Of a stretch of DNA of 12,552 nucleotides, positions 5,818-12,532 are shown piece after piece. Position numbers and translations under genes: made by a program. Every line of letters starts with the position of its first letter. Within the stretch, counting starts at the first letter, position 1. The DNA comes from Solobacterium sp. GTDB taxonomy: Bacteria > Bacillota_I > Bacilli_A > Erysipelotrichales > Erysipelotrichaceae. The notes below the pieces were generated by a model. The model saw only the letters and a list, made by a program, of their open reading frames with translations, ran no database searches and was not told where the DNA came from. The stretch lies in assembly GCA_015256455.1 (NCBI GenBank), contig JABZMB010000039.1, positions 1-12,552 on the forward strand, written 5' to 3'.

Positions 5818-6533
5818 TGTTACTTGAAGGAAATGTCAGTGTAAAAGCTGCCATTCTTGGAAATCACCGCAAGGTAGAAAAACTCTACTACGATAAGCAT
5901 AAAAATGATAAAGACTTAAACTTTATCTTACAGCGTGCAAAGGAAAAAGGAATTCCATGCATGCCATTGGAGCGTGAAGAAATTAATGCAATGGCAACTG
6001 GAAGAACACACGGTGGATTGGTTGCACAAGCAGGTCCTAGAGTCTATCAAGAACTATCCGAATGCATGCATGGCAAAACACCATTTCTTGTATTACTGGA
6101 AGGGGTAGAAGATCCATTTAATTTAGGATATATTATCCGTACTTTATATAGTGCAGGTTGTGATGGATTAATTCTTCCTAGACATGATTGGGCAAGTGCG
6201 GAAAGTACAATTGTCAAATCCAGTGCAGGTGCGTTTGAATACATGAATATTGTGATGTCTGACGACTTACCACAGTTAGTAAAAGATATTAAGAAACAAG
6301 GTATCATGACTTATGCTGCGATGCGTAAAGATGCTATTACATATCTAGAAGCTGACTATCATATTCCATGCTTACTAGCTATCGGTGGTGAGATGAGAGG
6401 ATTATCATCTGCAGTACGAAATGAAATTGAACAGAATATCTACATTCCATACGCAAATGATTTCCGCAATGCATTAAACGCAGCCAGTGCTGCAGCAGTA
6501 TTATCCTTTGAAGTCTATCGACAAAGACTATAA
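5817..6533 (+). CDS. SpoU/TrmH (SPOUT) family RNA 2'-O-methyltransferase
   Basis: This 238-residue protein has the SPOUT knot motifs. Motif 1 is EGVEDPFNLGYIIRT (N102, R108), followed by KSSAGAFEY (134-142). Motif 2 is AIGGEMRGLS (188-197) and motif 3 is YIPYANDFRNALNAASAAA (209-227). The first 75 residues resemble the SpoU substrate-binding domain. It should transfer a methyl group from S-adenosylmethionine to a ribose 2'-OH of rRNA or tRNA, with unknown target. Motif 3 is divergent: the usual SLN is ALN (A219), while N221 is kept. The start overlaps the trhP2 stop by one base, with SD GGAGGG 7 nt upstream. It is the last gene of the trhP operon, which points to an RNA-modification unit. It is a different subfamily from the SpoU protein at 7374. 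Confidence 0.88.
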   Translation: MLLEGNVSVKAAILGNHRKVEKLYYDKHKNDKDLNFILQRAKEKGIPCMPLEREEINAMATGRTHGGLVAQAGPRVYQELSECMHGKTPFLVLLEGVEDPFNLGYIIRTLYSAGCDGLILPRHDWASAESTIVKSSAGAFEYMNIVMSDDLPQLVKDIKKQGIMTYAAMRKDAITYLEADYHIPCLLAIGGEMRGLSSAVRNEIEQNIYIPYANDFRNALNAASAAAVLSFEVYRQRL

Positions 6534-6535
6534 TC

Positions 6536-6559
6536 ACCCGAAGAGATTCGGGTTTTTAT
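6536..6559 (+). terminator. Rho-independent terminator of the trhP operon
   Basis: ACCCGAA-GAGA-TTCGGGT forms a 7-bp stem with a GNRA-type loop, followed by TTTTATT. It starts 3 bases after the stop. Confidence 0.9.
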
Positions 6560-6567
6560 TTGAACTA

Positions 6568-6576
6568 TGATAAAAT
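6568..6576 (+). promoter_or_regulatory. Extended -10 promoter of the second plus-strand operon
   Basis: TGATAAAAT gives a TGn plus TAAAAT (6571-6576) extended -10; no clear -35 is visible. It directly follows a terminator. It predicts a leader of about 20 nt that contains the SD of the next gene. Confidence 0.55.
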
Positions 6577-6601
6577 AGAACACAATAAGGAATTAGGGGA
6601 C

Positions 6602-7354
6602 ATGCATACAATTCAAGAAAAAATTATCCAATATTGGACCAATCGTGCTGGGAGTTATTCCATTGAAAATAATGAAGAGCTGGCAGGGACATCTACGGTT
6701 GCCTGGCTAAAGGAACTCACAAGACACTTTCCAAAGAAGAACGACCTCAAGATATTAGATATCGGTACTGGCCCAGGCTTTATGGCAATTCTTCTCAGTC
6801 GAGCAGGTTATCAGGTGACTGGTATTGACTGTACTGAAGAGATGTTAAAACAAGCTCATGAAAACGCAAGAAAATATCATTTATCCATTCGTTTTCTCAA
6901 ACAACCAGCAGAACATTTGGAGTTTGAAGATAATTCCGTTGATGTGATTATCAACCGTAATCTTACATGGAATCTTGAAAATCCTACAGTAGCCTATCAA
7001 GAATGGTATCGTGTACTAAAACCATCAGGTAAACTCATTGTCTTCGATGCGAATTGGTATCACTACTTATTCTCTGTAGAGTTACGCAATGCGTATGAAG
7101 AAGACCGACAAAATGTAAAGCGAGCGCATCTGTACGATCATAATATTGGCGAAAACTTTGACCAGATGGAGCATATCGCAGAACAATTACCGATGACGCT
7201 TATAGATAGACCTTCTTGGGATAAAGTAGAACTTGAGAAGATTGGCTTTCAAAATATTCAAATTGATACGGAAGTATACCAAAGAGTTTGGACAGAAGAG
7301 GAGAAGATTAATTACGCTTCTACACCTCTGTTTGAAATTATCGCTACGAAATAG
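6602..7354 (+). CDS. Class I SAM-dependent methyltransferase
   Basis: This 250-residue Rossmann-fold methyltransferase (Methyltransf_11/25 type) has motif I ILDIGTGPGF (51-60), an acidic SAM-ribose residue at D77 (VTGIDCTEEML), D114 in NSVDVIINRN and the RVLKPSGKLIVFDA segment (137-150). The IREYWD-like opening (IIQYWTNRAGSY) and the RNLTWNLENP and DANWYHYLF stretches are typical of a Firmicutes family of unassigned small-molecule or protein methyltransferases, so the substrate is unknown. ATG 6602 is chosen over an upstream in-frame ATG (6560) because AGGGGA lies directly before it and the upstream ATG falls before the -10 box. The next gene follows after 19 bases. Confidence 0.85.
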   Translation: MHTIQEKIIQYWTNRAGSYSIENNEELAGTSTVAWLKELTRHFPKKNDLKILDIGTGPGFMAILLSRAGYQVTGIDCTEEMLKQAHENARKYHLSIRFLKQPAEHLEFEDNSVDVIINRNLTWNLENPTVAYQEWYRVLKPSGKLIVFDANWYHYLFSVELRNAYEEDRQNVKRAHLYDHNIGENFDQMEHIAEQLPMTLIDRPSWDKVELEKIGFQNIQIDTEVYQRVWTEEEKINYASTPLFEIIATK

Positions 7355-7357
7355 ATG

Positions 7358-7366
7358 TGGTATGAT
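7358..7366 (+). promoter_or_regulatory. Internal extended -10 promoter, predicted leaderless
   Basis: TGG plus TATGAT (7361-7366) lies 7 bases before the ATG at 7374, inside the short gap after the methyltransferase stop. No SD precedes that ATG, so a transcript from this site would start at or next to the start codon. Two earlier in-frame ATGs (7362, 7368) fall in or next to the -10. Confidence 0.5.
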
Positions 7367-7373
7367 TATGACT

Positions 7374-8105
7374 ATGGAAAAGATAAGTTCATTACAGAAT
7401 GCAAAAATAAAAAACTGGACTCTACTACATAAGAAAAAATATCGTGATGAAACAGGTTTATTTCTTGTGGAAGGAGAACATCTTATTGGTGAAGCGCTAG
7501 CAGCCAATGCCGTAGAAACCATTGTGACAGATACAACTTCACCATTTGACTTTGAACATGTGGTAGAAGTAACACCAGCTATTATGGCAAAGTTATCTGA
7601 AAATGTTTCAAACGTGCATTACATTGCGGTTTGCCGTCAGTGTAAACTAGATATTACAAAGAAAAATCGTCTATTATTACTGGATGGTATCCAAGATCCT
7701 GGTAATCTTGGTACACTTATCCGTACCGCAATTTCATTTGGCTTTGACGGCGTGTATTGTTCGACAGAGACTTGTGACCTTTATAACGATAAAGTGATTC
7801 GTTCTACCCAAGGCGCATTATTTCATATTCCTGTTGTACGCAAAGACTTCTCTTCTTTAATTCCTACATTACAAAGTCAGGGTGTAAAAGTTATTGCGAC
7901 TTCCTTACAGGAATCTACGACAATGCGTGAGATACCTGTAACAGAATGTATGGCATTTGTAATGGGAAATGAAGGACAGGGTGTTCATCGAGATATCATT
8001 GCACAGGCTGACTATCGTGTACGTATTGAAATGGAAGGCTTTGAGTCTTTAAATGTAGCAGTAGCAGGTGGAATTATTATGTATCACTATCGGAGTGGTA
8101 AATGA
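7374..8105 (+). CDS. SpoU/TrmH family rRNA/tRNA methyltransferase, YsgA/RlmB-like
   Basis: This 243-residue SPOUT 2'-O-methyltransferase is complete. It has the N-terminal SSLQNAKIKNW start and an FLVEGEHLI substrate-binding domain (about 1-95). The catalytic domain shows LDGIQDPGNLGTLIRTA (N111, R117), STQGALFHIPVV, FVMGNEGQGV (motif 2) and the canonical motif 3 MEGFESLNVAVAGG (S and N intact). This resembles B. subtilis YsgA; the modified nucleotide is not known from sequence. Three in-frame ATGs lie close together (7362, 7368, 7374). I chose 7374 because the family begins there and the first ATG overlaps a TATGAT box. There is no SD. Its stop overlaps the next start as ATGA. Confidence 0.9.
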   Translation: MEKISSLQNAKIKNWTLLHKKKYRDETGLFLVEGEHLIGEALAANAVETIVTDTTSPFDFEHVVEVTPAIMAKLSENVSNVHYIAVCRQCKLDITKKNRLLLLDGIQDPGNLGTLIRTAISFGFDGVYCSTETCDLYNDKVIRSTQGALFHIPVVRKDFSSLIPTLQSQGVKVIATSLQESTTMREIPVTECMAFVMGNEGQGVHRDIIAQADYRVRIEMEGFESLNVAVAGGIIMYHYRSGK

Positions 8106-8506
8106 GCCATAAGGATTCTAACTATTTATTAAAAGATTTACAACCATCCCAGTTTTATATTTCGCAAGCAAAACTATCGAACATTCAAGCATGGTTTCGT
8201 AAAGATGATTTATCAAACTTTGAACCTTTACCTGTGAAGGTATTAGATGGTATTCCAATTTTGACGGATGGACATACAAGGGCAGTTGTGGCAATACTTG
8301 CAGGCTTGGAATCGGTACCATTAGTTTATGAAGAAGATGAACTGGATTGGAATCTATATCGTTATTGTGTAGAACAATGTAATCAAAAGGGAATTCATTC
8401 TCCATATGATTTGGTTGATAGAGTGATTTCTGCTTATGAATATGAAGAAAAGTGGATTGGCTGGTGTGAACAAATACCCAGTAAGATACAACAGAATCAA
8501 AAGTAA
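8102..8506 (+). CDS. Small ParB/sulfiredoxin-fold-like protein of unknown function
   Basis: This 134-residue protein resembles a Firmicutes family with a ParB N-terminal-like fold. It has the pattern LPVKVLDGIPILTDGHTRAVVAILAG (43-68), in which DGHTRA corresponds to the GxHR nucleotide-binding loop of ParB/Srx domains. There is no helix-turn-helix DNA-binding domain, so it is not a partition ParB. EDELDWNLYRYCVEQC and the acidic C-terminal half are family features that I recognise, but I know no assigned reaction. It overlaps the methyltransferase stop by ATGA with GGAG upstream, so it is translated with it. Some homologues are annotated as acetyltransferase-like, without support visible here. 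Confidence 0.75.
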   Translation: MSHKDSNYLLKDLQPSQFYISQAKLSNIQAWFRKDDLSNFEPLPVKVLDGIPILTDGHTRAVVAILAGLESVPLVYEEDELDWNLYRYCVEQCNQKGIHSPYDLVDRVISAYEYEEKWIGWCEQIPSKIQQNQK

Positions 8507-8534
8507 AAGGCACATCACACTCGATGTGCCTTTT
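8505..8534. terminator. Bidirectional rho-independent terminator
   Basis: A perfect 12-bp stem is formed by AAAAGGCACATC (8505-8516) and GATGTGCCTTTT (8523-8534) around a 6-nt loop. It serves the plus-strand operon, whose stop at 8504-8506 enters the stem, and the converging adhE, whose stop is 5 bases away. A- and T-runs flank both sides. Confidence 0.95.
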
Positions 8535-8538
8535 ATGA

Positions 8539-11208
8539 TTAGTGTTGTTCGTAATGAATTTCTGTTCCTTCGTAAGCTGCACGCATTAACTCGATCATAT
8601 CCTTGATCATTGGAACACGTGGGTTTGCTGGGGAACACTGGTCTTCGTATGAGAGGTAAGCTAACTTCTCTAAGCTTTCTTCCCATTCCTTCTTGTCAAC
8701 GTTCTGTGACTTGAAGTTCATTGCCATACCAACTTCAATACCTAAATCGTGAACTGCCTTGGCAAACTTTTCAACACCTTCTTGTACTGTGTTGAACTTG
8801 AGACCAATAGCGTGTGCTAATTGGCAGTAACGTTCATCAGCGTTGTAGTATTGGTACTTAGGCCATAGACCTGGTTTTTCTGGTTTTGTGCCGTTATAAC
8901 GGATTACGTATGGTAATAATGTACCGCAAGTACGTCCATGTACTGTGTGGAATTCAGCACCAATCTTATGAGCCATAGAGTGGCACATACCTAAGTAAGC
9001 GTTGGCGAATGCCATACCAGCCATTGTGGAAGCGTTATGCATCTTCTCACGAGCTTCTTCATCCTTAGCACCATAGTGTACAGCTCTTGGTAAGTATTCA
9101 AATACCATCTGTACTGCCTTTAATGCAAGAGCGTCTGTGTAGTCAGTAGCCATAACGGATACGTATGCTTCACATGCGTGTGTTAATACGTCCATACCGG
9201 AGTCAGCTGTAACCTGTGCAGGTAAGCTCATTACGAGTGCTGGGTCAACGATAGCGACTGTAGGTGTTAATGAGTAGTCAGCTAATGGATACTTGAGTTT
9301 GTTAACCTTATCTGTAATAACTGCGAATGGTGATACTTCAGAACCTGTACCTGATGTAGTAGGGATACATACTAAGTGTGACTTCTTACCTAATTCAGGA
9401 TATTGGAATGCACGCTTACGAATATCCATAAACTTCTGCTTCAAGTCAGCGAAGTCAACTTCTGGGTGTTCGTAGAATAACCACATACCTTTAGCAGCGT
9501 CCATGGAGGAACCACCACCTAAAGCAATAATTGTATCTGGTTTGAAGGCTTGCATTAATTCCCAACCCTTCTTAACTGTCTGTAAGGATGGATCTGGTTC
9601 AACGTCGCAGAACAATTGAACTTGAACCTTATTCTTACGGGCTGCTAACTGTTCAGTAATTCTTGATACATAACCTAAATCAACCATTGTGCGGTCTGTA
9701 ACGATGAATGCACGATTGATTTCACGCATGTCGCGTAAGTATGTGATGGAATTTTGTTCAATATAAATCTTGCTTGGAATCTTGAACCACTGCATTGTAT
9801 TTCTCCTTTTACCTATCTTCTTGATGTTAATCAGATTAATTGCACTAACGTTACCGGATACTGAGTTGTGACCATAAGATCCACAACCAAGTGTTAATGA
9901 TGGAATAAAGGAGTTATAGATATTACCGATACCACCGAATGTAGTAGGGGAGTTCCAAATTAAACGACAAGCCTTGATACGTTCACCAAACTTCTTCGCT
10001 AATTCTGCGGAACGTGTATGAATCGCAGCTGTATGTCCAACACCGTTTAACATAACAGTAGCTTCTGCTTTATCAAATCCATCTTCAACGGAACTTGCTT
10101 TTTCCATTGCAAGTACTGGTGATAGTTTTTCACGTGATAGTGGTTCTTGAACACCTGGTTTTTCTAATTCAGCGATTAAGATAGATGTTTGAGGATCTAC
10201 TTTGAAACCTGCTTGTTCAGCAATCCAAGCAGCTGGCTTACCAGCAACTGCACCGTTTAACTTCGCATTTTCTACGCCCTTGGAGTGAGCTGTATATCCA
10301 AACATGTATGTTTCAAGTAATTTCTTTTCTTTAGGTGAGCAGAAGTGTACATTATAGTGTTTGAATTCTGCCTTAACATCTTCATAGATATTCTCATCAA
10401 CGATAACTGTCTGTTCACTAGCACAGATCATACCGTTATCGAATGCCTTTGACATTGCGATGTCATTAACTGCTTGTTTGATATCTGCAGTTGTTTCGAT
10501 ATATGCAGGAGCGTTACCAGCACCTACACCTAATGCAGGCTTACCACAGCTGTAAGCTGCCTTAACCATTGCGTTACCACCAGTTGCAAGAATTGTAGAT
10601 ACACCTGGATGATTCATGAGTGCGCTTGTTGCATCCATGGATGGATGTTCAATCCACTGAATGCAGTTTTCAGGAGCACCAGCCTTTAAAGCTGCTTCAT
10701 ATACGATACGAGCTGCTTCAGATGAGCACTTCTGCGCATTTGGATGGAATGCAAAGATAATAGGGTTTCTTGTCTTTAATGCAAGTAAACTCTTGAAGAT
10801 TGCTGTTGAAGTAGGGTTTGTTACTGGTGTTAAACCTGCAACAACACCAACTGGTTCAGCTACTTCTGTGATGCCTGTAACAGGGTCTTCACTAATGATA
10901 CCAACTGTCTTTAAATCACGTAGGTAGTTCACCATGTATTCGCAAGCAAATAAGTTCTTTGTTGCTTTATCTTCAAATACACCACGTCCTGTTTCATCGA
11001 CTGCCATCTTAGCTAATGTACCGTGTTGGTCAAGTGCTGCTACTGTACACTTCGCTACGATAAAGTCGATTTTTTCTTGGTCAAATGATGCGTAGTCATC
11101 AAGTGCCTTTAATGCAAGGGCAACTTTATCGTCTACTTCTTTGACACGAACTTCCACAGGGGCTGTATTTACTTTTGTTTCTTTAGTTTCTTTCTTTTTA
11201 ACTGCCAT
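8539..11208 (-). CDS. adhE: Bifunctional aldehyde-alcohol dehydrogenase
   Basis: The 889-residue fused enzyme reduces acetyl-CoA to acetaldehyde and then to ethanol, oxidising two NADH; family members form spirosomes. The N-terminal half is a CoA-acylating aldehyde dehydrogenase with GVGAGNAPAY (227-236) and catalytic C262 in DNGMICASEQ. After the linker (about 463-475, KKIGKRRNTMQWF) comes an iron-type alcohol dehydrogenase with GGGSSMDAAK (564-573) for NAD. Its Fe ligands are D673 and H677 (MDVLTH), H743 (MCHSMAH) and H757 (TVHG). Length and motifs are full, with no frameshift. The start is ATG 11206-11208, with SD GGAGG 8 nt upstream; the in-frame ATG at 11223 overlaps that SD. A Rex-like operator and a cre-like site precede the gene. 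It is monocistronic, and its strongly biased codon use suggests high expression. Confidence 0.97.
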   Translation of the reverse strand: MAVKKKETKETKVNTAPVEVRVKEVDDKVALALKALDDYASFDQEKIDFIVAKCTVAALDQHGTLAKMAVDETGRGVFEDKATKNLFACEYMVNYLRDLKTVGIISEDPVTGITEVAEPVGVVAGLTPVTNPTSTAIFKSLLALKTRNPIIFAFHPNAQKCSSEAARIVYEAALKAGAPENCIQWIEHPSMDATSALMNHPGVSTILATGGNAMVKAAYSCGKPALGVGAGNAPAYIETTADIKQAVNDIAMSKAFDNGMICASEQTVIVDENIYEDVKAEFKHYNVHFCSPKEKKLLETYMFGYTAHSKGVENAKLNGAVAGKPAAWIAEQAGFKVDPQTSILIAELEKPGVQEPLSREKLSPVLAMEKASSVEDGFDKAEATVMLNGVGHTAAIHTRSAELAKKFGERIKACRLIWNSPTTFGGIGNIYNSFIPSLTLGCGSYGHNSVSGNVSAINLINIKKIGKRRNTMQWFKIPSKIYIEQNSITYLRDMREINRAFIVTDRTMVDLGYVSRITEQLAARKNKVQVQLFCDVEPDPSLQTVKKGWELMQAFKPDTIIALGGGSSMDAAKGMWLFYEHPEVDFADLKQKFMDIRKRAFQYPELGKKSHLVCIPTTSGTGSEVSPFAVITDKVNKLKYPLADYSLTPTVAIVDPALVMSLPAQVTADSGMDVLTHACEAYVSVMATDYTDALALKAVQMVFEYLPRAVHYGAKDEEAREKMHNASTMAGMAFANAYLGMCHSMAHKIGAEFHTVHGRTCGTLLPYVIRYNGTKPEKPGLWPKYQYYNADERYCQLAHAIGLKFNTVQEGVEKFAKAVHDLGIEVGMAMNFKSQNVDKKEWEESLEKLAYLSYEDQCSPANPRVPMIKDMIELMRAAYEGTEIHYEQH
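9793..9810 (-). promoter_or_regulatory. Internal SD and in-frame ATG at the adhE domain junction
   Basis: On the minus strand AAAAGGAG is followed by 7 nt and an ATG (9793-9795), in frame at codon 472. The codons are AAA AGG AGA AAT ACA ATG. Translation from here would yield the alcohol dehydrogenase domain alone (about 418 residues). Its use is unproven. Confidence 0.45.
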
Positions 11209-11223
11209 GTCCTTTTCCTCCAT

Positions 11224-11237
11224 GTGAATTATTTCAC
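11224..11237. promoter_or_regulatory. Rex-type operator in the adhE leader
   Basis: The perfect palindrome GTGAA-TTAT-TTCAC matches the core of the Rex site TTGTGAAnnnnTTCACAA. It lies at or just downstream of the predicted adhE start site, ending 16 bases before the ATG. Rex is an NADH/NAD-sensing repressor known to control adhE in clostridia and other Firmicutes. The outer TT/AA pairs of the consensus are not kept. Confidence 0.8.
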
Positions 11238-11244
11238 GTAAGCA

Positions 11245-11273
11245 AGAATATCACGTTTATATAATCAAGACAA
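11245..11273 (-). promoter_or_regulatory. Probable adhE promoter
   Basis: The -35 is TTGTCT (11268-11273), with 17-bp spacing, and the -10 is TATTCT (11245-11250) preceded by TGA (extended). The predicted +1 falls at the edge of the Rex-type operator, where a bound repressor would block it. Each box matches its consensus at 4 of 6 positions. Confidence 0.5.
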
Positions 11274-11296
11274 TACTAAATGATAAAAAAATCACA

Positions 11297-11310
11297 AGTA
11301 ATCGCTTACA
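11297..11310. promoter_or_regulatory. cre-like (CcpA) site upstream of adhE
   Basis: Minus-strand TGTAAGCGATTACT fits the catabolite-responsive element pattern TGWAARCGYTWNCW at 13 of 14 positions and is partly palindromic. It lies about 24 bp upstream of the -35, a position compatible with activation or distal control by CcpA. The assignment is by motif only. Confidence 0.55.
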
Positions 11311-11332
11311 TTTTAAAAATTAATACTTTTGA

Positions 11333-11359
11333 AAGAAAAAAGGGCATTTTTTTGCCCTT
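11333..11359 (-). terminator. Rho-independent terminator of the acylphosphatase gene
   Basis: On the minus strand AAGGGCA and TGCCCTT form a 7-bp stem (11340-11346 with 11353-11359) around a loop of six A, followed by TTTTTTCT. It isolates adhE from the upstream gene. Confidence 0.9.
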
Positions 11360-11377
11360 AGAAATCTTGTATGCATG

Positions 11378-11656
11378 TTAATAATATTGACATGAAAATC
11401 GTCTTTCATCTGGAATGATAGGGACAGCTTTACAGGAATAATCATCTACTTTGATGAAACGACCATCGCCCTTGATGATAGTCGCAAGGAATTGATCGAT
11501 GGTATCACTTTCTCCTTGTACATAGATTTCTACCAAACCATTATCTAGATTTTTTACACTTCCAGTTAATCCATAGGACTGTGCGTGCATTTGTACGAAG
11601 TAGCGAAATCCAACACCTTGGACTCTTCCTTCCACAAAAATATGATAGCGCACCAT
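11378..11656 (-). CDS. acyP: Acylphosphatase
   Basis: This 92-residue protein hydrolyses the carboxyl-phosphate bond of acyl phosphates such as acetyl phosphate and 1,3-bisphosphoglycerate. The signature is clear: GRVQGVGFRYF with the phosphate-binding R18, then the catalytic N36 in GSVKNLDNGLVEIYVQG. The expected length is about 90 residues. The start ATG (11654-11656) has a perfect AAGGAGG SD 5 nt upstream and matches the family N-terminus; a longer frame upstream to 11740 would run through the promoter. It is monocistronic. It lies next to adhE, so acetyl phosphate/acetyl-CoA handling is a tempting link, but the terminator between them shows they are separate units. Confidence 0.95.
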   Translation of the reverse strand: MVRYHIFVEGRVQGVGFRYFVQMHAQSYGLTGSVKNLDNGLVEIYVQGESDTIDQFLATIIKGDGRFIKVDDYSCKAVPIIPDERRFSCQYY

Positions 11657-11674
11657 AACAGCCTCCTTACAGTG

Positions 11675-11704
11675 ATTATACAAAATAGATTTTCTACTAT
11701 ACAA
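11675..11704 (-). promoter_or_regulatory. Promoter of acyP
   Basis: The -10 is TATAAT (11675-11680) and the -35 is TTGTAT (11699-11704), with 18-bp spacing. It gives a short leader carrying the AAGGAGG SD. It overlaps the region of the divergent promoter for the gene at 11732. Confidence 0.7.
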
Positions 11705-11708
11705 GTCA

Positions 11709-11714
11709 TATAAT
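11709..11714 (+). promoter_or_regulatory. Probable -10 box of the S51-like gene
   Basis: TATAAT is followed 6 bases later by AGGTGA, the SD of the gene at 11732. No convincing -35 is seen. The box is 4 bp from the -35 of the divergent acyP promoter, so the two polymerases would compete. Confidence 0.55.
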
Positions 11715-11731
11715 GAATGCAGGTGATAAAC

Positions 11732-12439
11732 ATGATACATATACTATTAAATCAATTTACATTCGACCAAGCTTGGGGCTTTGGTGAATTATCACAACTT
11801 ATCGAAAAGGATATGAAAGTATTAATGATGCCATTATCGTATAACGATGGTTGGTCTAATGAATTTGCGACTTGGGATGACTTCTTTGCGAAAGGGAAAC
11901 CAGCGTATGAAATGATGGTACGTCCTTTCTATAACTATGGTATCCGTGAAAAACAAATCAGTTGGTTTAATTATTACAAGGATAACTACGCAAGCGCAAA
12001 AGCGAAAATTGAAGCTGCAGATATTATTGTGATCACTGGTGATTGCGGTGAATGGATCATGCAGAGAATCGAAGACTTAGGCTTACGTGATTTGTTGTGT
12101 AACTTTGAAGGTATCCTAATTGGACATCATGCAGGAGCACTTATACAACTTGAAACATTTCACGAGTCAAATCTAGATAATACATTTGAACTTCAAGAAG
12201 GACTTGGTCTACTTTCAGAATTTGATATAGATATTAATTACGTCGAAGACGAAGAACATTTGTCTACAATCATCCGTGAAATTGAAGATGTAGGAAATCC
12301 TGTTGTAGCAATTCCAAAGAACAGTGGTCTTTTAATCGTGGATGGTGAATTTACATTACTTGGAGATTCCTTCGTTTTAAATCATACACATCTAGATGAT
12401 ATCTATCGTGCCTATGATAGTTATCGTTATGATGTATAG
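11732..12439 (+). CDS. Peptidase S51/type 1 glutamine amidotransferase-like protein lacking the catalytic serine
   Basis: This 235-residue protein has the class I glutamine amidotransferase-like fold of dipeptidase E/cyanophycinase (S51). KVLMMPLSYND is strand 2 with its loop, ADIIVITGDCGEWIMQRIEDLGL is the usual GG-x-loop region, and GILIGHHAGALIQL is the nucleophile elbow. The family elbow is G-x-S-A-G-A; here it reads G-H-H-A-G-A, with histidine (H133) for serine. The segment after GLGLL reads FDIDINY, where relatives often have a histidine (DxHY), so a second catalytic residue may be lost. It probably is not a serine hydrolase; a binding or sensing role is possible. The start is ATG 11732 with SD AGGTGA 5 nt upstream; an in-frame ATG at 11717 lies before the SD. 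No partner gene is visible. Confidence 0.7.
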   Translation: MIHILLNQFTFDQAWGFGELSQLIEKDMKVLMMPLSYNDGWSNEFATWDDFFAKGKPAYEMMVRPFYNYGIREKQISWFNYYKDNYASAKAKIEAADIIVITGDCGEWIMQRIEDLGLRDLLCNFEGILIGHHAGALIQLETFHESNLDNTFELQEGLGLLSEFDIDINYVEDEEHLSTIIREIEDVGNPVVAIPKNSGLLIVDGEFTLLGDSFVLNHTHLDDIYRAYDSYRYDV

Positions 12440-12498
12440 CTACTAACATTAATTGGTTTTGTATAAGCAGTAGGGTTTAGCATTTAGCAAAAATAAAT

Positions 12499-12526
12499 TG
12501 GACATCTATGATGAAAAAGGTATGAT
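12499..12526 (+). promoter_or_regulatory. Promoter of the gene at the right edge (predicted leaderless)
   Basis: The -35 is TGGACA (12499-12504), with 16-bp spacing to the -10 TATGAT (12521-12526), 6 bases before the ATG at 12533. No SD separates them. The rest of 12440-12498 shows no clear hairpin or gene. Confidence 0.6.
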
Positions 12527-12532
12527 AGTTGC

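Noticed and set aside
7233..7373. N-terminal extension of the second SpoU protein from an upstream ATG
   Set aside because: The extension overlaps the preceding methyltransferase in another frame and is basic low-complexity sequence; SpoU homologues start at SSLQN, next to ATG 7374.
8118..8582. Minus-strand frame (154 codons) opposite the ParB-like gene
   Set aside because: It runs through the bidirectional terminator and into the adhE end, has no recognisable motifs, and the plus-strand protein fits a family.
8354..8686. Minus-strand frame (110 codons) across the adhE 3' end
   Set aside because: It overlaps the confirmed adhE C-terminus and the terminator in a different frame, so it is a shadow.
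11657..11740. Longer acylphosphatase N-terminus (28 extra residues)
   Set aside because: The segment contains the gene's own promoter, and ATG 11656 has an ideal AAGGAGG SD and matches the family start.
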